Source: Nitrospirota bacterium
GTDB taxonomy: Bacteria; Nitrospirota; Thermodesulfovibrionia; Thermodesulfovibrionales; Dissulfurispiraceae
Assembly: GCA_021791055.1 (NCBI GenBank)
Contig: JAJYXI010000017.1
Span: 1-50,878, forward strand
DNA: 50,878 bases
Direction: 5' to 3'
A program made the position numbers and the translations under genes. The notes beneath the pieces are model-generated. The model was not told the DNA's origin. It ran no database searches and was given only the letters and a program-made list of their open reading frames with translations. Below are positions 43,614 through 50,878 of this stretch, piece after piece; position 1 is the first letter of the stretch, and each line of letters opens with the position of its first letter.

Positions 43614-44174
43614 ATATTGACTGTTATATTTTTTATTCTCTGTTCTTGCTCGACGGTTTCCGTTCAGTTTAATTCAGAGCCCATACTCATTAATAAAGTT
43701 CCATTCTATCCTCAGGAGGATTATCAGTGCGGGCCTGCATCCCTTGCAGGGGTGTTGAATTACTGGGGCATTACCGTTTCGCCTGATGATGTGGCAAAGG
43801 ATATATACAGCGAATCTGCAAGGGGAACGCTTAACATGGATATGGTGATTTATGCCAATAAAAAGGGCTTGTATGCATTGCAGTACATTGGAGGCTGGGA
43901 TGACCTTAAAAAAAAGATAAACAATAAATATCCATTGATTGTTCTTGTGGATTACGGTTTTTCCGTATATCAGGCAAATCATTTTATGGTTGTTGTCGGT
44001 TATAATGATGACGGCGTTGTTGTTAATTCGGGCAAGACGGAGCATATGTTTATTGATAAGGAGAAATTTCTAAAGGCATGGAAAAGGACGAATTTTTGGA
44101 CATTGCTGATAAAAAAGGAGTCAGCAGTCAGTTTACAAGACCCTGTGGGCAGTCAGCAGTCAGAAGAAAAATAA
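43542..44174 (+). CDS. C39-like cysteine peptidase lipoprotein (PA2778 family)
   Basis: Lipoprotein signal with lipobox ILCSC near residue 32. Then a papain-like C39 fold: catalytic Cys in DYQCGPASLAGVLNYWGI, catalytic His in QANHFMVVVGYNDDG and NSGKTEHMFIDKEKFLKAW. C39 domains usually cleave double-glycine leaders; the free-standing lipoprotein form's substrate is unknown. 210 residues. Its last 20 residues (ESAVSLQDPVGSQQSEEK) come from a repeat array that also codes, in another frame, the N-terminal region of the next gene. Confidence 0.82.
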   Translation: MGKRQEGKNGQKTSNNYPLPVAFCILTVIFFILCSCSTVSVQFNSEPILINKVPFYPQEDYQCGPASLAGVLNYWGITVSPDDVAKDIYSESARGTLNMDMVIYANKKGLYALQYIGGWDDLKKKINNKYPLIVLVDYGFSVYQANHFMVVVGYNDDGVVVNSGKTEHMFIDKEKFLKAWKRTNFWTLLIKKESAVSLQDPVGSQQSEEK

Positions 44175-44659
44175 AAAGATTTTTTATTGTATTCTGTGTT
44201 CTGTATTCTATATTTTTAACATCATGTTCTTTGCCTCGCATAATTATCCTCGACGACCCGCTGACCCCTGAAGAACATATAAACCTTGGCGTTGCGTATG
44301 AGAAAAAGGGAGAAGTTGATAATGCCATCGAGGAGTTCAAAAAGGCATCGAAGAAACTCCCCGTTGCTTATCTCTATCTGGGCAATGCATATATGCAGAA
44401 AGGTAATCTCGATGAAGCGGAGAAATATTATAAAAAGGCAATAAAAAAACAGCCCGACCTTGCCGATGCCTATAACAACCTTGCATGGCTTTATTATAAT
44501 AAGGCTAAAGGCTCAGGGCTAACGGCTGAAGATATAAATGAAATCCTTAAAGAAGCGGAAAGGCTTGCCCTGAAGGCGCTGGAACTGAACCCTTCAAATG
44601 AGAACTATAAAGATACTCTCAATAAGCTTAGAGAATTAAAATCTAAAAATGGGCTATAA
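44078..44659 (+). CDS. TPR-repeat lipoprotein
   Basis: Lipobox LTSC follows a basic n-region (RRKIKRF) and hydrophobic FFIVFCVLYSIFL. Then come about three tetratricopeptide repeats: HINLGVAYEKKGEVDNAIEE, YLYLGNAYMQKGNLDEAEKY and LADAYNNLAWLYYNKAKG. 193 residues from the ATG at 44078, but the 97-nt overlap with the C39 gene and the unusually long n-region make the TTG at 44096 an alternative. Probably works with the C39 and PA2779-type proteins. Confidence 0.75.
   Translation: MEKDEFLDIADKKGVSSQFTRPCGQSAVRRKIKRFFIVFCVLYSIFLTSCSLPRIIILDDPLTPEEHINLGVAYEKKGEVDNAIEEFKKASKKLPVAYLYLGNAYMQKGNLDEAEKYYKKAIKKQPDLADAYNNLAWLYYNKAKGSGLTAEDINEILKEAERLALKALELNPSNENYKDTLNKLRELKSKNGL
44120..44212. repeat. 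Heptad repeat/hairpin across the C39-TPR gene junction
   Basis: Units CAGTCAG / CAGTCAG recur at 44120-44132 and 44150-44168. A looser right arm (ATTCTGTGTTCTGTATTCTA, 44191-44210) has the same unit length. It codes the C terminus of the C39 protein and, in a second frame, the signal peptide of the TPR lipoprotein. Confidence 0.5.
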
Positions 44660-44694
44660 TGTTTTACTTATAATTTTTCAAGGAGGATTTTTAT

Positions 44695-45885
44695 ATGCTT
44701 GCTGAGAGGGTGAAAAAGATTAAGCCTTCACCGACCCTTGCCATGGATGCAAAGGCAAAGGCATTGAAGGCACAGGGTTTGGACATTGTGAATTTCGGTG
44801 TTGGAGAGCCTGATTTCGACACCCCTGAACATGTGAAAGAGGCTGCAATAAAGGCAATAAAAGATGGCTTCACAAAATATACCCCTGTGGGAGGAATAGA
44901 CGAGCTTAAAGAAGCTGTTGTCGAAAAGCTCAAAAAAGATAACAACCTCGAATATTCAAAAGAAGAGATAATCGTCTCCTGCGGCGCAAAGCACAGCCTT
45001 TATAACATTGCACAGGCCCTTTATGGACCGGGAGATGAGGTGATAATCCCATCTCCATACTGGGTATCTTATCCTGATCAGGTATTGCTGAATGACGCCG
45101 TGCCTGTATTTGCAAAGACATACGAAGAAGACAGTTTTATGTTGAAGCCGGATGTCCTTGAATCAAAGATTACAAAAAAGACAAAGGCAATAATACTCAA
45201 TTCCCCCTCAAATCCCACAGGTCTTACCTACGATAAAAAGACCCTTGAGGCTATTGCAGAAATAGCCCTTAAACATAATGTCTACATAATCTCGGACGAG
45301 ATATACGAAAAGCTGGTCTATGACGGCATTGAGTTCATCAGCATTGCTTCGCTGGGTAAGGAGATAAAGGATAAGACCATTGTTGTTAACGGTCTTTCAA
45401 AATCCCATGCCATGACCGGATGGAGGATCGGCTATGCAGCAGGGCCGAAGGATATTATAAAGGCAATGACAAATATCCAGAGTCAATCCACATCAAATCC
45501 TACATCTATTGCCCAGAAGGCAGCAGTTGCTGCATTGACAGGGCCTCAGGATTTCATATCGGTGATGCATGCAGAATTCGACAAGAGGAGGAAGTTCCTC
45601 GTTGAAGGGCTTAATTCCATAGAAGGAGTGAGATGTCTGAAGCCCACAGGCGCATTCTACGCATTTCCAAATGTTTCAAGGCTCTACGGCAAAAAGACAG
45701 GTACAAGGCAGATAAACTCTTCCATTGATATGGCGATGTATCTGCTTGAGGATGCAAATGTGGCGCTTGTGCATGGAGAGGCATTCGGAGATGACAACTA
45801 TATCAGGATTTCATATGCCACATCCATGGAGAATATAAAGAAGGGATTGGAGAGGATAAAGGAGGCTGTATCAAGGCTTAGCTGA
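44695..45885 (+). CDS. Aspartate aminotransferase-type PLP enzyme (class I)
   Basis: Fold-type I aminotransferase, 396 residues. NFGVGEPDFDTPEHVKEAA opens the family pattern. SNPTGLTYDKKTLEAIAEIA contains the Asn of the active site, and VNGLSKSHAMTGWRIGY holds the PLP lysine. The C-terminal Arg is in DDNYIRISYATS. This is the thermostable-type AspAT found in many bacteria, acting on aspartate or possibly prephenate or kynurenine-like substrates. Strong ribosome-binding site AAGGAGGA; TATAAT at 44654-44659 may be its promoter. Confidence 0.92.
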   Translation: MLAERVKKIKPSPTLAMDAKAKALKAQGLDIVNFGVGEPDFDTPEHVKEAAIKAIKDGFTKYTPVGGIDELKEAVVEKLKKDNNLEYSKEEIIVSCGAKHSLYNIAQALYGPGDEVIIPSPYWVSYPDQVLLNDAVPVFAKTYEEDSFMLKPDVLESKITKKTKAIILNSPSNPTGLTYDKKTLEAIAEIALKHNVYIISDEIYEKLVYDGIEFISIASLGKEIKDKTIVVNGLSKSHAMTGWRIGYAAGPKDIIKAMTNIQSQSTSNPTSIAQKAAVAALTGPQDFISVMHAEFDKRRKFLVEGLNSIEGVRCLKPTGAFYAFPNVSRLYGKKTGTRQINSSIDMAMYLLEDANVALVHGEAFGDDNYIRISYATSMENIKKGLERIKEAVSRLS

Positions 45886-46074
45886 CTATTTGATTATATG
45901 GAGCTATGCTCAATTTAAAGCATTAAGACAGATGGAGTTGAAGGGGGCTGAAAGGTAAAGAGAGGATTGTGAGGGGAAGGAGGGAGAATGGGAACAAGAA
46001 CCCAGAAGAGAATTAAAGAACAAAGGCGTGAGCCTCTCCGGTCTTTTCTGGTCTCGTGTTAAGGGCAAAATATT
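45886..46074. other. Non-coding junction before the accessory block
   Basis: 189 nt with no gene, no clear terminator and no repeat array. It contains a purine-rich run (about 45950-46020) and a small AGGC-GTGA-GCCT dyad near 46024. Codon habits change across it: arginine is mostly AGG/AGA to the left, while CGT/CGA/CGC become common to the right, suggesting the boundary of transferred DNA. Confidence 0.4.
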
Positions 46075-47763
46075 ATGAAAGAATCTGTTGGTAATACTGC
46101 TCTCAACAAAAAGAGCTATGGAGTGTACTATACCCCTCCCGCAGTCAGCCGTATATTATGTAATTGGGCTATCCATTCTCCCAAGGATAATATTTTAGAA
46201 CCTAGTTTTGGTGGGTGTGGCTTTCTTGAGGCCTCAAAGGAAAGACTTGCTGCTCTCGACAATCGAAGGCCGAATAATAGACTCTTTGGTTGCGACATTG
46301 ATAAGAATGCATTTAATCATCTTTATGAAAAAATTGGCCCCAGTGATTTAAACGGGCGTTTTTTCCTGTCAGACTTTCTACGAATAAAACCTGCTGATTT
46401 TCTCGTGAATAAATTTGAGGTTATCATTGGTAATCCTCCTTATGTTGCCCATCATAATATGTCCAGAGAGCAAAAAGATGATGCGATAAAGCTTATTAAA
46501 TCAGAAGGCTTTGCCCTTCAAGGAAGAGCAAGTCTTTGGGCATATTTTGTATTACATAGCCTTCAGTTTCTTAAGGACGGTGGACGAATGGCATGGATAT
46601 TGCCAGTTAGTTTCCTTTACGCCGATTACTCAACCTCGGTAAAGACTGTCCTCGAAGCTGGGTTTAGCCGTTTGCTGGTTATTTCTTCACATAAACGCCT
46701 TTTTTTATCAGAAGGCACGGATGAAGATACTATAATCTTATTAGCTGAAGGTTGGAGCGGAGGACCTGCACAGAAAGGGGTAGAAATATATTTTGCTAAT
46801 GATGTGATTCATGATCTCGATAAGATAGTTGAAGCTTGGTCTATAAGGAAACTGGATACCTCATCACTTAAGGATCGAAGCGGCTACTCTTTACTTTCAA
46901 AAAATGTTTTAAATATCTATAAATCTCTCTTGGTTGATAAGCAGACTATGCGGCTGGGAGATATTGCTGAAATTCTGATTGGCATGGTAACAGGTGATAA
47001 TAAATTCTTTATTGTCAACCAAAAGATATCTAAAGAACTAAAACTTGCTCACAGTGCTACAAAATTTGTTTTGACAAAATTCAATATGGTACACGGGATG
47101 AGATTAGAACATTACGACTTTGAAAAGGCGAGAGAGGATAATGTTCGCTGTTTACTGGTAAACACAAATAATATGCGAAGCAACGGGTCTTTGTATCGCT
47201 ATATAGCAAGTTATCCAGAAGAGAAGCGAAAGAATAATAAAACATTTAAGACAAGAGCGATCTGGCATAAACCCGATGATGGTCGAATACCGGATGCTTT
47301 TTTCCCATACATGCACCATACTGGGCCGAGGATTGTGCTAAATGATGTTGGGGTAAATTGTACAAACAATATCCATAGACTCTACTTTAAATCCGGATAT
47401 GATAACACTCAAAAACAACTCCTCTGCATTTCTATGCTTACCAGTTTTAGTCAACTTTCTGCTGAATTGTCAGGCCGTTCTTATGGGTCAGGGGTTTTGA
47501 AGCATGAACCGTCAGAAGCAAAGAATATTGCTTTAATAATGCCACAGCGATACCGCCCTCGTGATGTTGAGGAGACTTTTAGAAGGATTGATAGTTTTCT
47601 GCGAAAGGGATTATATGATGAGGCAAGATCAGCGGCAAATTTCTTTGTGCTGAAAGAGGTTACAAAAAAATACGGTAAAGAAATAATTGGAGCTTTCGAA
47701 AAAGAGCTTGTCCGTATGAGAGCAAGAAGGTATAGTACAGTTAAAGATAAAGCACAAGCATGA
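46075..47763 (+). CDS. N6-adenine DNA methyltransferase (Eco57I/type II-like)
   Basis: SAM-dependent adenine methylase. N-terminal GVYYTPPAVSRILCNWA, motif I NILEPSFGGCGFLEA (residues 39-53), acidic motif II GCDID (72-76), and catalytic NPPY at 120-123 in VIIGNPPYVAHHNM. A target-recognition-like region follows (RLGDIAEILIGMVTGDNKFF). 562 residues. No nuclease motif is fused to it. Its stop overlaps the start of the GHKL-kinase gene (ATGA), so the two are co-translated. Probably marks self DNA for the system encoded downstream. Confidence 0.88.
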   Translation: MKESVGNTALNKKSYGVYYTPPAVSRILCNWAIHSPKDNILEPSFGGCGFLEASKERLAALDNRRPNNRLFGCDIDKNAFNHLYEKIGPSDLNGRFFLSDFLRIKPADFLVNKFEVIIGNPPYVAHHNMSREQKDDAIKLIKSEGFALQGRASLWAYFVLHSLQFLKDGGRMAWILPVSFLYADYSTSVKTVLEAGFSRLLVISSHKRLFLSEGTDEDTIILLAEGWSGGPAQKGVEIYFANDVIHDLDKIVEAWSIRKLDTSSLKDRSGYSLLSKNVLNIYKSLLVDKQTMRLGDIAEILIGMVTGDNKFFIVNQKISKELKLAHSATKFVLTKFNMVHGMRLEHYDFEKAREDNVRCLLVNTNNMRSNGSLYRYIASYPEEKRKNNKTFKTRAIWHKPDDGRIPDAFFPYMHHTGPRIVLNDVGVNCTNNIHRLYFKSGYDNTQKQLLCISMLTSFSQLSAELSGRSYGSGVLKHEPSEAKNIALIMPQRYRPRDVEETFRRIDSFLRKGLYDEARSAANFFVLKEVTKKYGKEIIGAFEKELVRMRARRYSTVKDKAQA

Positions 47764-50033
47764 ATCAAGAAGATAAAATAAACGAACTTCGAGAGAAATT
47801 GCTCCATGTCTTGAACGAGGAGCGAATCGATTATGAGGCGATTTTAGGATTATCGTCGCAATTGGTCCGTCTTGATCCGGAATTTGTAAGATTCTCAGTA
47901 GATGCTGCTCATATCAGCAAGCTGGGACGAGAGCTTGTAGGACGACAGGAGACTGCTGTATCTGAACTCGTAAAGAATGCATACGATGCAGATGCTCGGG
48001 TAGTCGAACTAATTTTTGAGGATACGGATTTGCCGGGCGGACGTTTATTTATAGTTGATGACGGACATGGCATGACAAGGGACGAACTTATAAACGGCTT
48101 CATGAGAATCTCCACCACTGATAAGATCCATAATCCCATATCTCGGTTGTATAAACGGCAACGTGCCGGTCGTAAAGGAATCGGTCGCTTTGCGTCGCAG
48201 CGGCTTGGGAACAAACTCACGCTTATAACTAAGACTGAAGACACTACAGATGCGTTGCGCGTTGATATCGATTGGGATGTCTTTCTTCCAGATAAAGAAA
48301 TTGCAGAAATCAGAAGCAAAATTGATACTGCCACTTTCTCAAAAGAGCACGGTACGCTGCTCAAAATCGAGAACCTAAGAGACGCTTGGACAGATGCACA
48401 GATACGCAGGGTTTACCGCTATGTCTCCGACCTGATACAGCCATTCCCCTTATCTAAGGAACTGAAGGCCAAAAAGAACGATCCGGGCTTTGCTATTAAA
48501 TTTTACAGAAAAATAGGGAATGAGCTTTATGTAGTCGCCGATGAAGAGACTATGATTTTCAACTATGCCCTGGCTGTTATTGATGGACAAGTTGATGGTC
48601 AAGGCCACGGCAAATGGTCAGTCTCATCTGATCGATATAACTTTAAAGAAGAAAACATACCTATTGGACCAGATAGAGATAGGCTTGACAGCGAATATAA
48701 TCATCTTCGTAATGTTAAGTTTAAAGCCCATTATTTTATTTTCTTGTCAGACCTCATACCAGGACAGCAACTTGCGAGAATACAAGAGTTAGCCAAAACA
48801 AAAGGAGGGATGAGATTATACAGAAATGGTTTTAGAGTTTTGCCTTACGGAGAACCCTATGATGACTGGCTTAGACTTGATGCATCATCTGCAGTCCGTG
48901 AGATTATACCACCGCACGCAAATAAGAATTTTTTTGGATTCGTAGAAGTGTATGATCCTCACGGTGAATGGTTTGAAGAAACCTCAAGCCGTGAAGGACT
49001 TATAGAAAACGACTCGCTAAGAGAATTAGTGGAATTCATGCATCAATCCTTAAAAGCTGCTGTCTTAAGAATAGCGTCTGTTAGAGATCGAAAGCAGACC
49101 CCCGGACAGCGGGATTGGGAATCTAAGAGTAAACCGTCAAAACAGCTTAGAGATGTTGCTAAGCAATTAAAAGCCAAGGATGGTGCCGGCAAAGAAGAAC
49201 ATGGAGGAAAAGACGTTGCCACGAAACTTGAATCGATAGCCGATGAACAGGAGAGGATTGAAAAGGAATATCTCCAAGAGATTGCCATGCTCCGGGTGCT
49301 CGCCAGTTTTGGATTGACCATCGGTCAGTTTACCCATGAAATCAGGCATTACAATACGGCATTACGAGCCGACTGCAAGAACATTGCAACTTTCTTGGCA
49401 AACGATAGGGAAGCTAAAACTATTTCTGATCGCATGGAGGCCAACCTGAACACGCTAAAGTCCTATACTGCCTACTTTGATAAAACTGTTGCTGATAATA
49501 TTTCACGAGAATTGAGGCCTCAAGAGCTCAGAGATGTAATTAATGCCTTCATAACAGCTACACGCCAGATTGCACATCGTTCAGGCATTGAGCTTATTGA
49601 TCCAGAAATAGATGACTATGATTTATATACTCGCCCTATGCATCCGTCTGAATGGGCGTCAATTCTCTTTAACCTTTTTACAAACGCGAAGAAAGCGATT
49701 GACCGTAGTGGTGCTGAGGATGGAAAAATCTTTATTCGTGCTGGACGTGAAGACGAAAGAATCTATCTGGAGTTTGCTGATAATGGGGCCGGCATAGCAC
49801 CGGAAATAGAAGATAGAATTTTTGACGCCTTTTTCTCAACAACAACCCCTGCCGGTTCTCTTGCTGATGAAACCGATGAGATCATAGGTACAGGGTTAGG
49901 CCTTAAAATAGTTAAGGACATAGTGGAAAGTGCCGGCGGATCAATATCACTTGTGACACCACCTGAAAGCTATAAGACTTGCTTCAGAATCGATTTGCCT
50001 GAAGCCAAAGAGGAGGAAACGATAGATGATTAA
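47760..50033 (+). CDS. Double-GHKL protein: MORC/Hsp90-like ATPase module fused to a histidine kinase
   Basis: 757 soluble residues in two halves. Residues 45-430: a GHKL ATPase with N-box ELVKNAYDAD (69-78), G1 VDDGHGM (99-105), G2 GRKGIGRFA (137-145), then an S5-like transducer region with MRLYRNGFRV (351-360) and EETSSREGLIEN, the pattern of MORC/MutL-related GHKL proteins found with restriction-modification genes. Residues 455-515: coiled coil. Residues 516-750: dimerisation helix with H-box FTHEIRH (His526), second N-box NLFTNAKKA (638-646), ADNGAGIAPE and GTGLGLKIVK. All motifs of a working kinase are present. It overlaps the methylase by 4 nt and the receiver gene by 8 nt. Confidence 0.85.
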   Translation: MNQEDKINELREKLLHVLNEERIDYEAILGLSSQLVRLDPEFVRFSVDAAHISKLGRELVGRQETAVSELVKNAYDADARVVELIFEDTDLPGGRLFIVDDGHGMTRDELINGFMRISTTDKIHNPISRLYKRQRAGRKGIGRFASQRLGNKLTLITKTEDTTDALRVDIDWDVFLPDKEIAEIRSKIDTATFSKEHGTLLKIENLRDAWTDAQIRRVYRYVSDLIQPFPLSKELKAKKNDPGFAIKFYRKIGNELYVVADEETMIFNYALAVIDGQVDGQGHGKWSVSSDRYNFKEENIPIGPDRDRLDSEYNHLRNVKFKAHYFIFLSDLIPGQQLARIQELAKTKGGMRLYRNGFRVLPYGEPYDDWLRLDASSAVREIIPPHANKNFFGFVEVYDPHGEWFEETSSREGLIENDSLRELVEFMHQSLKAAVLRIASVRDRKQTPGQRDWESKSKPSKQLRDVAKQLKAKDGAGKEEHGGKDVATKLESIADEQERIEKEYLQEIAMLRVLASFGLTIGQFTHEIRHYNTALRADCKNIATFLANDREAKTISDRMEANLNTLKSYTAYFDKTVADNISRELRPQELRDVINAFITATRQIAHRSGIELIDPEIDDYDLYTRPMHPSEWASILFNLFTNAKKAIDRSGAEDGKIFIRAGREDERIYLEFADNGAGIAPEIEDRIFDAFFSTTTPAGSLADETDEIIGTGLGLKIVKDIVESAGGSISLVTPPESYKTCFRIDLPEAKEEETIDD

Positions 50034-50757
50034 ATATCTATGCATAGATGATGAAGGAGCGGAGGTAATAAATCCTATACTGGCGAACCTATCGACTGCT
50101 CATAATGATTTGAACATTGTTCATGAACGACCAAAAAACTTTTCTGATCAGATAGAAGAATTGCAAGCTACGATGGGGCAGCAAAAATATCACGGTCTAA
50201 TATTAGATTTACGTCTTGATATGTTCAAGAGCCCTGAAGGTGAAAAAGCAAACTATCGGGCATTTGCGCTGGCACAGGAAATTCGGACTCGAGTAACTGA
50301 GGGCAAACTTAATGATTTTCCAATTGTTTTGTGTTCTGTACATACAAGAATCCGTAGATCATATGCGAGTGATGATACAAGTCATGATCTCTACGATGCT
50401 GTATATGAAAAAGAAAACATTCCTGATAACGCTGCTGTAATCGCCAATGAACTGGTTTCTCTCGTGAAGGGATACAGGTTCATTAGAAAACAGTTAGACG
50501 GTAGTCGGCCACCTTTTTACAAAATGATTTTAGCGGATAGTGAGGCTGGCAATGCTCTTAATCCTTCTGTATTAAGCATGTTCGATAAAAAACGGCCGGT
50601 TCATGAGTATGCCCGCTTTATCCTGAACGAATTGATAAGAATACCGAGTCCTTTAATTGACGAAAGAATATTGGTGGCAAGGTTAGGTATAGATATTAAA
50701 AAATCAACCGATTGGGAAAAGTTAAAATCGGCATTGTCTCGTTTGTCAGCTTATTGA
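50026..50757 (+). CDS. Receiver-domain protein, probably truncated by an IS end
   Basis: Residues 1-140 are receiver-like: acidic pocket D8-D9, phospho-acceptor D61 in LILDLRLD, the Ser of VLCSVHTR, and the Lys of VYEKEN. The later region (RPPFYKMILADSEAGNALNP, DKKRPVHEYARFILNELIRI) is an unrecognised helical output domain. The frame ends at TGA 50755-50757, which coincides with the likely terminal TGA of an IS3-type inverted repeat, so the natural C terminus is probably missing. The 8-nt overlap with the kinase gene marks it as its cognate regulator. Confidence 0.75.
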   Translation: MIKYLCIDDEGAEVINPILANLSTAHNDLNIVHERPKNFSDQIEELQATMGQQKYHGLILDLRLDMFKSPEGEKANYRAFALAQEIRTRVTEGKLNDFPIVLCSVHTRIRRSYASDDTSHDLYDAVYEKENIPDNAAVIANELVSLVKGYRFIRKQLDGSRPPFYKMILADSEAGNALNPSVLSMFDKKRPVHEYARFILNELIRIPSPLIDERILVARLGIDIKKSTDWEKLKSALSRLSAY

Positions 50758-50878
50758 GGTCGGATGTCAATAGTGGATACCAATTCACTCATGCTGCAAT
50801 CCTCGTTTGATAAAACTTTTTCTCATAAGCAACTGGCGCTAAATACCCCAGCTTTGCCTGTTTCCTCTGCCGATTGTA
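50755..50878 (-). mobile_element. IS3-family insertion sequence, right end (runs off the window)
   Basis: The end from 50755 (TGAGGTCGG..., then CAATAGTGGA) resembles the terminal repeat of IS3-group elements, which start with 5'-TG and contain an AATAGTGGACAC-like block. Immediately inside lies the 3' end of a transposase gene on the minus strand. Only about 124 nt are in the window. Confidence 0.7.
50789..50878 (-). CDS. IS3-family transposase (OrfB), C-terminal fragment
   Basis: The minus strand reads YNRQRKQAKLGYLAPVAYEK and then KFYQTRIAA before TGA at 50789-50791. This is the typical C-terminal tail of an IS3 OrfB DDE transposase ('YN..R....LgylsP..fe'). The rest of the gene lies beyond the window edge. 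Confidence 0.85.
   Translation of the reverse strand, partial: YNRQRKQAKLGYLAPVAYEKKFYQTRIAA

Noticed and set aside
46075-47763. BREX PglX or type IIG restriction-methylase fusion
   Set aside because: At 562 residues it is far shorter than PglX, and no PD-(D/E)xK nuclease motif or other BREX gene is visible nearby.

Overview
The window looks like about 51 kb of chromosome from a Gram-negative bacterium: it has lolA, tolC-type genes, RND and EmrAB-type pumps and UppP. Tungstate uptake genes, an AmmeMemoRadiSam-type MEMO protein, RNase J and heavy use of AGG/AGA arginine codons suggest a Nitrospirota (Thermodesulfovibrionia-like) or similar anaerobic lineage. That placement is inference; no marker here fixes it.

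Layout. (a) 1-13.6 kb is mostly a minus-strand housekeeping block: galU, hsp20, lon, thiL, a DUF2062 gene, rimO, a GAF histidine kinase with a receiver-TPR partner, uppP, ftsK and lolA, plus a tRNA-Leu(UAA) and a PIN-domain toxin remnant. (b) 13.6-16.7 kb holds tupABC (tungstate ABC importer) and a divergent YwiC-like membrane protein. (c) 17-29 kb is an efflux island: an autoregulated-looking TetR gene, a TolC/MFP/RND pump, the collapsed remains of a tolC-macA-macB operon, another TolC and an EmrAB pump. (d) 29-46 kb is plus-strand housekeeping: TPM-domain protein, LemA, a copper ATPase, an HD-GYP regulator, RNase J, an M50 protease, a SpoU-type methylase, rplI-dnaB, MEMO, mobA, tatA, alr, a PA2779/C39/TPR export module and an aminotransferase. 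(e) 46-50.9 kb is an accessory block with different codon habits: an N6-adenine DNA methylase, a protein joining a MORC/Hsp90-like GHKL module to a complete histidine kinase, and a receiver-domain protein. The three reading frames overlap. The last gene appears to be cut by the end of an IS3-family element that runs off the window.

Two things stand out. First, the methylase / double-GHKL kinase / receiver operon looks like a restriction-modification-like or defence system in which a two-component relay is tied to a MORC-like ATPase; no nuclease is visible. Second, at least fifteen sites carry a dispersed family of imperfect hairpins or single arms built from tandem 7-8 nt purine-rich units. 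They lie in frame inside conserved genes (rimO twice, thiL, copA, alr, mobA) and form the signal peptides of several exported proteins. The purine-rich arm codes a basic n-region and the complementary arm codes a hydrophobic h-region, so the hairpin itself can act as a ready-made export signal. A separate G-rich palindrome occurs both as a terminator-like hairpin after lemA and as an in-frame insert in mobA.
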